Assembly: GCF_039555335.1 (NCBI RefSeq)
Contig: NC_092646.1
Location: 33,672,880-33,736,879, forward strand
Direction of reading: 5' to 3'
Origin: Amphiura filiformis
Taxonomy: Eukaryota > Echinodermata > Ophiuroidea > Amphilepidida > Amphiuridae
DNA: 64,000 bases
The translations under genes were made by a program, and so were the position numbers. How positions within the stretch are numbered: the stretch's first letter is position 1; each line of letters opens with the position of its first letter. The notes under the pieces are model-generated. The model ran no database searches. It was not told where the DNA came from and worked only from the letters and a program-made list of their open reading frames with translations. Shown in pieces: positions 1 to 12,299 of this stretch.

Positions 1-73
1 CCCCCACCCGCAGAGGTGATATAGTGTACTACATCATTGTAATCTTGTTTTCATTTTGTTTAGGTGACCCAAC

Positions 74-3000
74 ATGGACGGAAACGGAAGGCAAAAAAAA
101 CCGAATAAGCCCTCAGGAGAAGCAACTAAAGCAAGTGATAAAGACTCAGAGAATAAGGTAAATTAAAAAGGGACAGTTACAAAGTTTAAAAACTAGCACA
201 ATCTTACTATAAATAGGGGAATGTTGTATCTATGTATGTATACATGTATCTATGTATCTATCTATGTATGCACATAAAGGCTCTGTCAGTTTCGATCCAA
301 ATGTCACCAAATTCATACGGGAGATCGAGGAATATACGGAGACGGTAATGCGAAAATTTGGTTGAAAACGGTCAAGAATTGGCCTCAAAATCAGTGGAAA
401 TGTGGTCCGTTGCTATACTAGGTAAACAAAAAAAGGAGTCAGTTACTAAGCTAGCCCTGCGCATCGCACGGGCGTATCTAATGCCAAGCCGCTCGCATAG
501 CGCAGCGATACCGCGCGGGTAACGCAGCACTACGCCATGGCACGCGTAAACGACGCAGAGACATGAATGATATTAACGACCGTAGCGTAATAAATACGGG
601 CTTGTGATGACTATTTATGACTGTTTTTGCCTTCTAAAATATTGTTTTTATGTCTTTTAATCCTAAAAATCTTGTACATTTATATCTTTGTTTTATTGCT
701 GTAAAGCGCTTTGTGATCGCTTGATGTATTGCGCTATATAAAAATAAAATATTATTATTATTATTATTATTATTTACCTTTGTTTGGCCAATCCATTTTA
801 GCTATACACTACAGGATTCTCATGAGAGTAGTGCTGCTACTCTCGAGTACCTACATCGGCGACCAGGCCCTTGTGGCCCAGGAGGCCAGCTACAACTCGC
901 AAATAACTCTTGGCGTAGGTACTTTGAAGGAGATACCCTTTGAAGATACTCCGAGTAGTAGCCGCAAGTACCATTGTAGGAGAGGAATCTTGTAGTGTAG
1001 TGATTAGATAATTGGAGTCACTAAGGTGATGAACATAAATACAGTTCATAAATTTGCAAGAAAAAGAAGAAGAGAGGTATTGATGAAAATCATGTTATTT
1101 TGTAACATTAATTTCTTTTATCTTAATTCATTCTTGCATTTTCTTGTTATTATTCACAGAAGATCAGAAAGCGAGCACCCAACTGGAAAGAGATTGAAAT
1201 CACAACTTTAGCATCCTTTGTTCAAGAACATAAGGCCCTCCTTTTTGGGTCTAAGAAAGGATCAGGTCGTGTGGAAACTGTAAAACGGGAATATTGGGAA
1301 AGGTTTGTATTTTTTTAAGTGATAAAATGAAAAGACACATGTAGGACAGTGGAGGGGGGGCAAAATTGACCAATTCAGCATCGATTCTACGCCCTCCAAG
1401 CGCTGAAAGTCAAAATTTTCGTAATGCGCTTTGCATAATCAATTAAAAGAACATTTTAAGGTGGCTGTGTACTCTCAGACATGCATGTAGTAAAAGTGCA
1501 ATAACTTTGTAATTATTCCCGCAAAATATATAAAAGTATACATTTTTATGAAGGCAAGACATCAATAAATCTTAATATAAATACAGATTTGGGGTAAAAA
1601 CAACAATTATGAAGAAAATCACAAAAAAGTGAGTTTTTGGCAATATTTGTTAGGTACATCATAACAAAAAAAACACTCTTTCCATAATATTTTATTTTGT
1701 TTTTAGCTCAATCATGAGGCTCCATTCCAAAAACGTTATTTTTATTTTTTTTGATATTGGCCTTATTTTTTGAGATATTGACCATATAAGGCATCAAATT
1801 GAACTTTTTAAAATTCACAAACGCCTATTTGCACAAAATGATGCCTAAAATCATAAATAGACCAAAATATAAAAAAATGAGAAAACCGTTTCTTGAGTCG
1901 ATCATGCTTTTTACGATGATCATATTTGCTTACCTATAGATGCTGTATTTATTGAGTTATCGTGTACCTAAATCGTCATTTTACCGAGAAAATGAACATT
2001 GAAATAATGGCCGTTGAAGTTTAAAGTGGTCACATTATGCACTTTCATCGAATCTTACAGGAGAATGCGGCAGTTTTCGTTTTCTACCTTATATAACGTG
2101 AACATCGGGTAAATCCACAGCCCCTTGAGAAGTTTGAGCGAAATCCATTCATAACTTGATATTTAAATCGGGGAAAGAACTTGAAAAACCCACATTTTAT
2201 CAGCTAAAACGGAGCCATTTGACCGCTAGGTTTTTTGTGAAATCAGTGCTTCCGCAGTGCTTCCATAAGATGCGCCGCGCATGTAGATAAGCGTTGCGTA
2301 TGCGTAGCGTATTTGTGTGTTAACAAATTGCGCGATCACATAACGCGAGGCGCTGGTTATGCGTGTACCCTGCTGGTACAACAAAGATTTTCTTTCCTTT
2401 TCAATTTCAAATACGAGTGGAATAGTGAAATAAAATCCTTAAAATATTGCAGTTGGAGTTTACAAATCTGGATTTTCATTCCTTGTATTTATAAAAAACA
2501 TAACAAAGTACAAACTTATCAAAAAACTCAATTTTGCGAAAGAAACCATGTCTAGAGTACACAGCCGCGTTAAGACAGTATTCAATTACTATAGTAACCA
2601 AAATTAACTAGCGGTAGGCCTTATTTGTCCAAATTACAATAATGGGTGGGGGGGGGTTATGGTATTCTCGGTTGGGGTAGGGGCGCCAATTTTTTTTCTT
2701 GCCCCGGGCGCTCCCAACCATAGTTACGCCACTGATGTAGGATTTTACTTGCAATAAAAAATGTGCTGGATGTATATTTTGTATGAATTCAGAATTGAAA
2801 TGCGTAATAATTTATTCATAACTTATGAGAATTTTGCATTGTTTGTCTTACTCCTAGAGCGGCAAAAGCCATACGTGTGGCGGGTGGGGAAGCGAGGGAC
2901 TGGTTGAACGTGAGGCATAAATGGCGTGACCTCAGCACGCAGGCCAATAATCTCAATACCGAGATAAGACTGACAGGTATGTATGACTATGTATTAATGA

Positions 3001-5830
3001 TCAATCATTGTTTACATTTGTGAAATTTGAGTTAATATTTCCATATGGCCATGGTTTTTTTTGAAAAAAATTAAATGATTTAGGGATTCAAACATTTTTC
3101 ACCGTTGTTCATCACCGATTAACATTTACCTGCTACCGCCAACATAAGAGAGTTTATGTTCACGCATGCGTTCCAGCACTCATGTGTAACAAGTATGCGT
3201 GACCTTGTGTTCGCAGATCGCTAAGTATACTGGACTGTGGATTCATCACGGATTAACAATGCTTGACTCCTGTACAAAGGTATAGGAAGAGTTGTTGAAA
3301 ATTATATAAAAATGAAGATGAATAATTACACTCTTCACATTGAGCTTGTTTTAAAGCATAGTTCTTAATAAGCTAACAAACTGGCAAGGGGAAGGATGTG
3401 AGGACACAGCACCATGAAAGTCTATGGAAAAGTTCCTGAAAATTTGATGACATACACTTTTTTCCCTTGAGTTGAGTTGAAAACTGAAATCCACGATGGT
3501 CTCAATGGGTTTCCTGGCCATAAAAACTAGGGACAGACACCAAAATAACAGCCACAGGGTGTGTATAAAATCACTTCAATCCCTTTGAGGGGCACACAAA
3601 TGTTGTTTCTGATGTCAAATACCACTAGAAACTGTTAAAAAAACCTTTTAGCAATTTTGTTTGGGTCAAACTGTATATTTACCAGTATGCCTACTATTTT
3701 ATTTCATTTCAAAGGTGGAGGTCCAGTCCCAGAATCGAAACCTTACCTCATGGATGTGCTTCAGGCACAAGCCAGAGAAGTTAGGGATGGTTTGCGGCCA
3801 CAATCCGCTGAAACATTTGCACAGGTAAAACAACTATCAAAATAAAGTAGCAAGCACTGTGCATTTTACAGTGTACATGCTCTGAAATAATCTGCAAGAT
3901 TTTTTGGTTTAACATTACTTTTATTTCTGAAGTCACAAACATATTCTATGCATAATACAAGAAGTTCAAAAAATTGTTGCTCATGCACTATTAAGGAAGT
4001 AAAGTTACTGCACTAATTTTATTGAATTTTGTTATAAATGTTAATGGGAAAATATCACATTAACTTTTCTTTTCTTTACTTCAATTGCAGTCTGCGGTTG
4101 TTAATGTTGTCAGTGATTCATCACAGGTAAATATCAAAGTTGTGAATAGAAAATAGAAGTATATTGTTTTGAGACCCAACTGTGTATCTATCGCATGATA
4201 TAAAATAGATACCATTACATTAAGTGAAACAATGAGATGGAATGCCCCCAGGGGGTCACTCATCACTTGATCTGCTACGCATCCGCGTCCAAGAAAAGCG
4301 GAGAAAAGGGCATGTTTTCACAACACAGCGTCGTTGACGTTTTTTTGAAAAGGTGTATTTTTTCAGAAAGCATCACCATTTAGGAGCCAAATTTAGCCAA
4401 ACCTTTTGACGCTTAGGTGTTTAACAGCTGAACCCTTCGACGTTAGGGTTAGGGATTTTGGGTGAGTAAATTGATTTTAAAAATGACCACTTTATAGCTC
4501 ATTCTCCACTGATAACTGATTTTCTGCGCGGAACCAATGTCATTCAAAAATAGCTGGCCAGAGCGCACCATTAATATAAGAAAACCATACAATTTGTTAC
4601 ATATGTACAGCTGTACAGTTCATGGTGTGTTTTAAGTGGGTCGAAGACATATGCGATTGTAATGCCCATGGCCATTCTTTGCAATGTGTATTCTGCTATA
4701 GTACATAGACAACTCATTATGAGCCTACAGTGTACAGTAGGAAACCTGTAAGCAAATGGATGAAATGGGATATTTATCACCAGGATTTAATATAGACCTA
4801 CTGAACAGTTTAAAATGGCTATGATCAAGTATTGAAAGAATAAGGAGAAAGCCCAAAGCCTTGTGTAAAGCTAGACCTTATCCCCACATTACCCTGTCCT
4901 GTAATTTGATACCAAGAGCGCACACCCTAGACATTCCACAAATAACATTCGCAACCAGGATCAGCTCCCGAGTTTCGTACAGGTTACCAGGAGACAAATT
5001 AGCAGTGAGTTCTATGTCCAGGGGAATTTCAAGCTAACTCAATTTTTCCACGAGAGCGTACTAGGCACCGCCACACAGTGTCACCGACCCTATATCTTCA
5101 TGGCAGGAATCGCCATGGTAGGTTGAATCCACAGCCACAATTAGCCATTTGGTTCAAACCTTTAAAGCTCTTTAAAACTAATAATTAGTCGAGGGACATA
5201 ACTAAGGCTACTCACAATAGCCTGGTAATCGATCTTGGTTGTGCGTGAATAAGCTTGTATCCCATTTAGGTCAATGGTCACCGACTTTTATACTGCCTAC
5301 AGTGAGTGCAGCTGTACTACACGCTGTAGTCCAATAAGTCCATACAGGACCAACGCAATATAAAATTGTCAGATTTTGAGTTCAAAGCGCACGGCCAATT
5401 TTCAAAGCGCATTCTAGCGACTCTCAGATCTGTTCAACACGTATTTTCAAGTGTATGAGACCACATCTGGTTTCTTGAGAAAAATTCATTTATGGAGATA
5501 TTCATCAATTTCTAACCCAGTATTCAAGATTTTCGTCTGATATCAAAATCGTGCATAGCAATTCACGTGTATCGATCCCGTGTATTCATTTTAGTGTCTC
5601 TGCTCCACCAAATAATTATTAGCCAGGCGGTGTCGGTGTGCGCCAGGGTTCGAACCCGCAACCTCTCGCACCATGGTAGAACGCCTTATCGATTGAGCTA
5701 ACTTAACAATCCCACAGCATTGTTATAAATCAATTACATTTTCAAAGATTATTGTATTATTAGTTTTTCAAATTTCTACATTTTTCTCTCTATGCAGGAA
5801 TCTATGTCGCAGGAGAGGGAATTCAAGTAA
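74..5830 (+). CDS. Myb/SANT-like DNA-binding protein, six exons, 174 aa, apparently intact
   Basis: Exons are 64/74-157, 1160-1302, 2858-2976, 3715-3824, 4091-4126 and 5798-5830. All introns are GT-AG, the phases (0,2,1,0,0) agree, and the reading frame runs without a stop to TAA at 5828-5830. The start ATG at 74 has A at -3 and G at +4, and an in-frame TGA lies at 65-67, just inside the acceptor-bounded exon. Residues 1-28 are polar. Residues ~29-115 look like the Myb/SANT-like domain (Myb_DNA-bind_5 type): a basic RKRAPNW lead, an FVQEHKALLFG helix, and a helix with REYWER and RHKWRDL. The tail is short and Gln/Ser-rich. In PIF/Harbinger transposons a Myb-like protein helps nuclear import and DNA recruitment of the transposase. 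A convergent HARBI1-like gene at 9200-15634 fits that pairing. It could instead be a domesticated host gene, since it is intact while the transposase is broken. Domain identity is by pattern recognition only. Confidence 0.8.
600..775 (+). mobile_element. 3' end of a non-LTR retrotransposon or dependent SINE
   Basis: The sequence around 700-750 contains the GTAAAGCGCTTTG...GCGCTATATAAA tail, followed by (ATT)n at 751-773. Such tails end many non-LTR elements and SINEs in marine animals. It lies in intron 1 of the Myb/SANT-like gene. No reverse-transcriptase sequence is attached, so this is only a 5'-truncated tail; the left limit is uncertain. Confidence 0.55.
1347..2734. mobile_element. hAT-type non-autonomous element with 8-bp target duplication, split by a nested insertion
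   Basis: The element starts CAGTGGAGGG and ends TTACGCCACTG. It is flanked by a perfect 8-bp direct repeat, ATGTAGGA, at 1339-1346 and 2735-2742. CAGTGG termini with an 8-bp duplication are typical of hAT elements. A second element (1460-2569) sits inside it, so the original hAT copy was about 280 bp. It lies in intron 2 of the Myb/SANT-like gene. No transposase coding sequence is seen. Confidence 0.75.
1460..2569. mobile_element. TTAA-target non-autonomous DNA transposon (~1.1 kb) nested in a hAT element
   Basis: TTAA flanks both ends (1456-1459 and 2570-2573). The termini are inverted: GGTGGCTGTGTACTC at the left and GAGTACACAGCCGC at the right, with AGACATG/CATGTCT just inside. TTAA targets are used by piggyBac and Kolobok superfamilies. 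The interior is AT-rich with no convincing reading frame. The motif AAAAGTATACATTTTTAT inside also occurs near 35690, suggesting a relative there. Confidence 0.7.
5600..5713 (-). mobile_element. tRNA-derived SINE
   Basis: On the - strand an A-box-like TAGCTCAATCG (5690-5700) precedes a perfect B box GGGTTCGAACCC (5646-5657) with tRNA-like spacing. No closing acceptor stem is apparent, so this is read as a SINE head rather than a tRNA gene. It lies in the last intron of the Myb/SANT-like gene, and the 3' body is not delimited. Confidence 0.65.
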
Positions 5831-6039
5831 GGAATGAAGACAAGCAGCCTATGCGGGAGCCTATGGTTGGTTTTCAAGGTTCCATTTACAAGTTGAGAGA
5901 AAAAAGTAGAGGTTATGATTCAAATCCGAGACATCTTGAGCAAATTGGTGAACAAATAAGTAATCGTGGGACAAATTGTCTGACATTGGTTTTCAAATGA
6001 ATTTTATCAATTGAATATTTTTATATTTATTTTACAGCT

Positions 6040-8160
6040 TTAACAATACTCGAATAATTAACGAGTAAATTTCTATAATATCGACTGTTCAGTGCCAGTA
6101 GTGGGCAAGTTAAATATAGCTGCCATGTGAAAATTTGGCAATTTACAAACAGTTTATTGTACTCATCTACACATGGCAGCTATTGTACTTACCACTTCTG
6201 GCACTAAGCATTCGATATGACATTTAATTAAAAGTTTTATAATTATTGTACATTGTGTTATAAATGAATTTTATCAATTTGTTTAAGTACATTTATTTAT
6301 AAGTATTTCTGAACACTCCTAAAATGATGTAATCGGATTCAAATTGCAATTCACCATTACGGACAATATATTTATTTACAGTTTCAACAAGCAAATGAAT
6401 TTTATCAATTTGTCAATATATTTATTTACAGTTTCAACAAGCAAATGAATTTTATCAATTTGTCAATATATTTATTTACAGTTTCAACAAGCATCCTTTG
6501 TATATATTTATATTGATACTTCTGGCACTGAGCAGTCGATATCACATTTAATTAAGCTTTATAATTATTGTACATTGTGTTATAAATGAATTTTATCAAT
6601 TAAATATATGCTTCAAGAAGCATCCTTTGTGCCAGTAGTGGGTAAGTTAAATAGCTGCCCTATGAAAATTTGGCAATTTACACACAGTATATTGTACTCA
6701 TCTACACATGGTTTGCCCAGCTATTGTACTTACCCACTCCTGGCACTGAACAGTCGATATGACAAATAATTAAGCTTGATAATTATTGTACATTGTGTTA
6801 TAAATGAATTTTATCAATTGAATATTTGTATATTTATTTTACAGCTTCAACAATACTCAGATATTAACGAGTAAATTTCTATAATATCGACTGTTCAGTG
6901 CCAGTAGTGGGCAAGTTAAATATAGCTGCCATGTGAAAATTTGGCAATTTACAAACAGTTTATTGTACTCATCTACACATGGCAGCTATTGTACTTACCA
7001 CTTCTGGCACTGAGCAGTCGATATGACATTTAATTTAAAGCTTTATAATTATTGTACATTGTGTTATAAATGAATTTTATCAATTTGTCATCATATTTAT
7101 TTACAGTTTCAACAAGCATCCAATTTGTATGATATTGAGTGTTCAGTGCCAGAAGTATGTCAAGTGCAATAGCTGCCCTGTGAAAAATTGGCAATTTACA
7201 CACTGACACAGTATATTGTACTCATCTACACATGGCAGCTATTGTGCTTACCACTTCTGGCACTGAGCAGTCGATATCACATTTAATTAAGCTTTATAAT
7301 TATTGTACATTGTGTTATAAATGAATTTTATCAATTAAATATATGCTTCAACAAGCATTCTTTGTGCCAGAAGTGGGTAAGTTAAATAGCTGCCCTATGG
7401 AAATTTGGCAATTTACACACAGTATATTGTACTCACCTACACATGGTTTGCCCAGCTATTGTACTTACCCACTCCTGGCACTGAACAGTCGATAGGACAA
7501 ATAATTAAGCTTGATAATTATTGTACATTGTGTTATAAATGAATTTTATCAATTGAATATTTGTATATTTATTTTACAGCTTCAACAATACTCGAATAAT
7601 TAACGAGTAAATTTCTATAATATCGACTGTTCAGTGCCAGTAGTGGGTAAGTTAAATATAGCTGCCCTGTGAAAATTTGGCAATTTGCAAACAGTATATT
7701 GTACTCATCTACACATGGCATCTATTGTACTTACACACTTCTAGCACTGAGCAGTTGATATGACATTTAATTAAGCTTTATAATTATTGTACATTTTGTT
7801 ATAAATGAATTAAGTATTTCTGAACACTCCTAAAATGATGTAATATGATTCAAATTGCAATTCACCATTACGGAGAATATATTTATTTACAGTTTCAACA
7901 AGCATCCTTTGTATATTTGTATGATATTGAGTGCTCAGTGCCAGAAGTATGTAAGTGCAATAGCTGCCCTGTGAAAATTTGGCAATTTACACACTGACGC
8001 AGTATATTGTACTCATCTATTGTACTTACCACTCCTGGCACTGAGCAGTCGATATGACATTTAATTAAGCTTTATAATTATTGTACATTGTGTTATAAAT
8101 GAATTTTATCAATTGAATATATGCTTCAACAAGCATCACATGGCAGCTATTGTACTTAGG
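6040..8160. repeat. Tandem array of hairpin-forming units with AT-rich linkers
   Basis: About seven copies of a unit begin near TCGACTGTTCAGTGCCAG and contain GTAAGTTAAATAGCTGCC, then ACATGGCAGCTATTGTACTT, and end CTGGCACTGAGCAGTCGA. The two halves are inverted, so each copy can fold into a long stem of about 45 bp per arm. Copies start near 6081, 6630, 6887, 7137, 7360, 7623 and 7930. They are joined by a linker with TGTACATTGTGTTATAAATG and GAATTTTATCAATT. The larger period is roughly 740-810 bp. It looks like an inverted-repeat element amplified in tandem directly after the Myb gene. Confidence 0.75.
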
Positions 8161-8164
8161 GATG

Positions 8165-9190
8165 AAATCAAAACTTGACCGGCGGTCAACCACCGGTTAC
8201 AGGCCGTTCCGTCCGGTTTCCATTGCTTAGAATAGTAGCAAATGAATTTTATCAATTGAATATTTGTCAATAAAATTTCACATTGTTGATAATACAGTAT
8301 TATCATTTCTCAGATATTATGTATCATTTATTTCAAATCTTCATCTGCATTTGGAGACACAAATATTGTCTCAATATATTCTATGCCAAAAACACTTTTC
8401 GTGTATTTGGGTATTTCCAATTACCATTTTTGACCTCAATTCAATGTGAAATGACACCATTATATCAGCTGATATCTGTCACCACACATGAAATCAGGAT
8501 GCAACAAGTAATGTCTTTAAAAAAAAGACAATGCCATGGAAGAAGTGCATGTTTCCTAATTTTACTTGCAATGCTAGTAATTTTTGGCGTGTGGCCCATG
8601 CACAATTAACCGAGTGGGAAATATTGTTACCACCAATGACATACTAGGGAATTCTCAAGAATTTTCATGTTGAAAGCTAAATTGAAAAATGTGGTAATCA
8701 GGTCTACATTTAATTCATACTTGTAACCAAGGGATCAATGGAAATCCCCCTAGGTTCGCAACAATCCAACAATCTATATTCAGACTGCCATAAGAATGTT
8801 TGCTGCACAAGGGTGATCGTAACCAATTCATGACAATCCTAATATCAATAATTGTTAACTTTTATATGACCTTGATATCAATATCATTATCGTAGGCCTA
8901 TTTATAATGCAGATATAGCCTTGACCCAATTAGGGTTCCAATTAAGATAAGCAAACATTACTGGGTAGATAATAGGAACTGAGTTTTTCAATCGGCAGTG
9001 TACAAATGTCAAACTTATTATTATTATTGAACAGATTTTAATTGTTGACAAAACAAAATGTATGTTTGATATATCAATTATTTAATTGATAGCATCTTCT
9101 TTAAGTTCCATCCATAAATAATCACGGAGTATTATCAGTTTACAATACCAGTGTTTATGTTCAAATTCCCAATTAGTCATGGTGTAGTAT
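8165..9190. other. Intergenic stretch between the two convergent genes; nothing recognised
   Basis: AT-rich sequence with a short imperfect palindrome (CGGCGGTCAACCACCGG near 8180). The short open frames at 8264-8609 have no domain I can name and look like chance. Confidence 0.4.
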
Positions 9191-9539
9191 ACATGTAGGT
9201 TATCCGATTCCTACTATGTGAAAAAAATCATTGACAATTTGGGCACGTCTAGCACTTCCATCCAGAGTCTCATCTAGTATTTGGTCTTGCTCATCTGGTT
9301 GGATGTCCTGCCAGTGGTCCAAATGTGGCTCTTTAAGCTTCTGTGCAATCCTAAACAAGACACAGCATGCGACTATTATATCACATGCAAATCGTGGGTC
9401 CACCCGCGCCTCTCTGCAGAATTGGGAACTTGTTCTTTAATTGGCCGTTTAGCTGCTCAATTCTCACCCTGGTACTTTGATGTGCACTGCAAAATAAATT
9501 GAAGTATAAATTGAAAAAGCAGCTTAATCACGGAGCCTC

Positions 9540-10385
9540 TAATAGTAACTTGGGTCCGAGATAATAACTCGGGGTCCGAGATAGTAACTCGGGGCCTCGA
9601 GATAGTAACTCGGGGTCCTAGATATTAATTCGGGGGTCGAGATAGTAACTCGGGGTCCGAGATAGTAACTCGGGTCCCCGACTTAGTAACTCGGGTCCGA
9701 GATAGTAATTCGGGGCCCGACTTAGTAACTCGGGGTCCGAGATAGTAACTCGGGGTCCGAGATAGTAACTCGGGTCCGAGATAGTAACTCGGGTCCGAGA
9801 TAGTAACTCGGTCCCCGACTTAGTAACTCGGGTCCGAGATAGTAACACGGCCCCGATTTAGTAACTCGGGCCCGACTTAGTAACTTGGGGTCCGAGATAG
9901 TAACTCGGGTCCGAGATAGTAACTCGGGTCCGAGATAGTAACTCGGGTCCGAGATAGTAACTTCGGGTCCCCGACTTAGTAACTCGGGGTCCGAGATAGT
10001 AACACGGGCCCCCGATTTAGTAACTCGGGGCCCGACTTAGTAACTCGGGGTCCGAGATAGTAACTCGGGGTCCGAGATAGTAACTCGGGCTCCGAGATAG
10101 TAACTTGGCCCGACTTAGTAACTCGGGTCCGAGATAGTAACTTCGGGGCCCGACTTAGTAACTCGGTGTCCGAGGTAGTAACTCGGGGTCAGAGATAGTC
10201 ATCACTTGTGGTCCGAGATAGTAATTCGGGTCCGAGATAGTAACTCGGCCCCGACTTAGTAACTTGGGTCCGTGATAGTAACTCGGGGCCCGACTTAGTA
10301 ACTTGGGCACCGACTTAGTAACTCGGGGTCCGAGATAGTAACTCAGGCCCCGAATTAGTAACTCTGGGTCCGAGATAGTAACTCG
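9540..10385. repeat. 20-bp GC-rich minisatellite in the last transposase intron
   Basis: Roughly 40 copies of a ~20-bp unit alternate between two forms, GGTCCGAGATAGTAACTCG and GGCCCGACTTAGTAACTCG. Copies vary by one or two bases in the G/C run. It lies inside the intron between transposase exons 2 and 3. The - strand open frame across it (LLSRTRVT-type repeats) is a by-product of the repeat. Confidence 0.9.
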
Positions 10386-10389
10386 GCAT

Positions 10390-11000
10390 ATTGCTTGACC
10401 ATAACGTTTTGAATATATTTAAAATGTTGGCTTATACGTGGGTCATTCAAAAAGTTCTCATCGTGACATCTCTGTAATCTTACGTACCATGGTTATAGGG
10501 AATTTCCATAACCTGACCACCTTTTCTGACTACCTTTTCTGACCACCTTTTCTGACCATCTTTTTTGACCATCTTATTTGACATTATTTTGATGTTTGCT
10601 TCATTGTTATTATCTTTATTATATTAACAAGATAAATGTTATTCGATTAAAATGTTGGTTGGTTGTTAGATGTGTTGGCTAAAGTTAATACAGATTTGGT
10701 ACGTCGGAAACGGTCTGAAAAGAAAGTCTGATTAAAAAGGTTGCCAACATCTATGTGGAAATCATAACAGGTTTATTTCTGAAAATGATTCAATTGCTTT
10801 TCTTTCTTTTCAAATAATTTAATCAATATCTAATGCTTGCAGATAGTTCAGTTTTACTGGGTATCATAGTCTTTTGCACAACAAAACCGGGCTTCAATTA
10901 TAACAGAACACTGCAGGGCATGCTGGGGGCACTACTGACCTGTAAATGTAATTGGAAAATGTTAATTTACGATAGACTTCACACATAAATAATTAACACA
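10390..11000. other. Intron sequence with a short CTTTTCTGACCAC tandem repeat
   Basis: About five copies of a 14-15-bp unit (TGACCACCTTTTC variants) lie at 10510-10585. The rest is AT-rich intron with nothing recognised. Confidence 0.5.
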
Positions 11001-11439
11001 CTTACTTGTTATATGCTTCTTGACCAGGGGTGGCTGGTTCCAGAAATGGGGTCATCAACCAATTTCGTAGAGGGTATCCTGAATCTCCAATGAGCATGCC
11101 GTCCCGTTCCTCTCGTTGAAACTGCTGTCCAATGGCGCTGTTGCGTAAAATACGGGAGTCATGGGTTGATCCAGGCCATCTGGCGACGACATTTGTTATT
11201 CTGTACTTGTGATCGCACATTAACTGCACGTTTATGGAGTGGTTACTCCTTCTGTCGACATAGGCGAATTCGTTTTCTCCCATTTTTGATCCTGTTGATG
11301 TAAAAGTATTAATGCATAGACTTATAATTTTGATAAACATCAAGTTCAAAAAGATTATGGACTGATACCACATAACTTTAAAAAACACGCTTTTCAGTAG
11401 TTTTACCTTGTTTAATGGTATAATTATCAATATTTTGCA

Positions 11440-11905
11440 TAATACGCTGATGGGGCAGGTCCGCCCCCAGTTTGGGGGTAAGTCCGCCTGGGGAAGATAT
11501 GGGGCGAACATGCCCCACCCTCAAAGGGCGAACGTGCCCCTTGTGCACATTTTTGTATTTTCTTCAGGGTATGCAAAATACAAATCGAATAAGGAGTTTA
11601 TAACTGCATTAAATCTTTGACAAATCCCACATGTTCCCAATACAGATTTCCATTAAAACCATCTGTATTTATGTATCAATGATAATACAACATTATTAAT
11701 GCAAGAAAAAATTACGTTTTGGTGTAATTGTTTTGTTTTGGCTGCAATTCAATGAACACGTCCCTATGTCGCGTAGCTCATATGTGAAGTTTATAATGAC
11801 CTATGTCACCTAAATTTGCCATCACCAAATTCCCCGATAGCCGTAGTGCTGAGAAAAGGGGTGGGCGAACCTACCCCTAGGGCGAACACTCCCCGCTCTC
11901 CCCTA
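11440..11905. repeat. Short G/C-rich repeats (GGGCGAAC..GCCCC) in transposase intron 1
   Basis: GGGGCAGGTCCGCCCCC, GGGGCGAACATGCCCC and AGGGCGAACGTGCCCC at 11452-11541 recur as GGGCGAACCTACCCC and AGGGCGAACACTCCCC at 11862-11896. These are palindromic fragments, probably termini of a decayed element. No target duplication was found. Confidence 0.4.
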
Positions 11906-12299
11906 CAGATGATTGAATTTAGACAGAAAATCCACGCAAACACAAGAATGTTATTAACATGCCATGTTTTGCCGCTTTTCGTCAAACGTCTACATGGTCT
12001 ACAACCATGGCCAAAATGTGTTGGGACACTTATGGAAAACGTACACTATAGTATGACCTTATTTCCGTTATTATTAACGTGATAAAGTGCAGGTTTCTTT
12101 GGTGTCAAGCCTAGACACTTTCCTAACACCCCAACCCTCCCCCTTCCCCACCAATCAATATTGGGTGCCACAAGGCTCGTGTGACCAAAAAGTCGGATTC
12201 AACATTGATCGGGGGGAGTGGGGGGCTTATTTACATTACCCTATCAAACCGTCCCAACACTTATGGCCAGCATTGTAGGCTATGGCACTTAACATTCGA

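Noticed and set aside
837-1049. Overlapping frames on both strands at 729-1049
   Set aside because: They lie in intron 1 of the first Myb gene beside a retrotransposon tail; no domain or splice evidence.
5600-5713. tRNA gene on the - strand
   Set aside because: A and B boxes are good, but no acceptor stem pairs and no anticodon arm is convincing; a SINE head explains it better.
9618-9848. - strand frame of LLSRTRVT-type repeats
   Set aside because: By-product of the 20-bp minisatellite inside an intron.
9540-10385. CRISPR-like appearance of regularly spaced repeats
   Set aside because: There are no unique spacers between repeats; units abut directly and the DNA is clearly eukaryotic.
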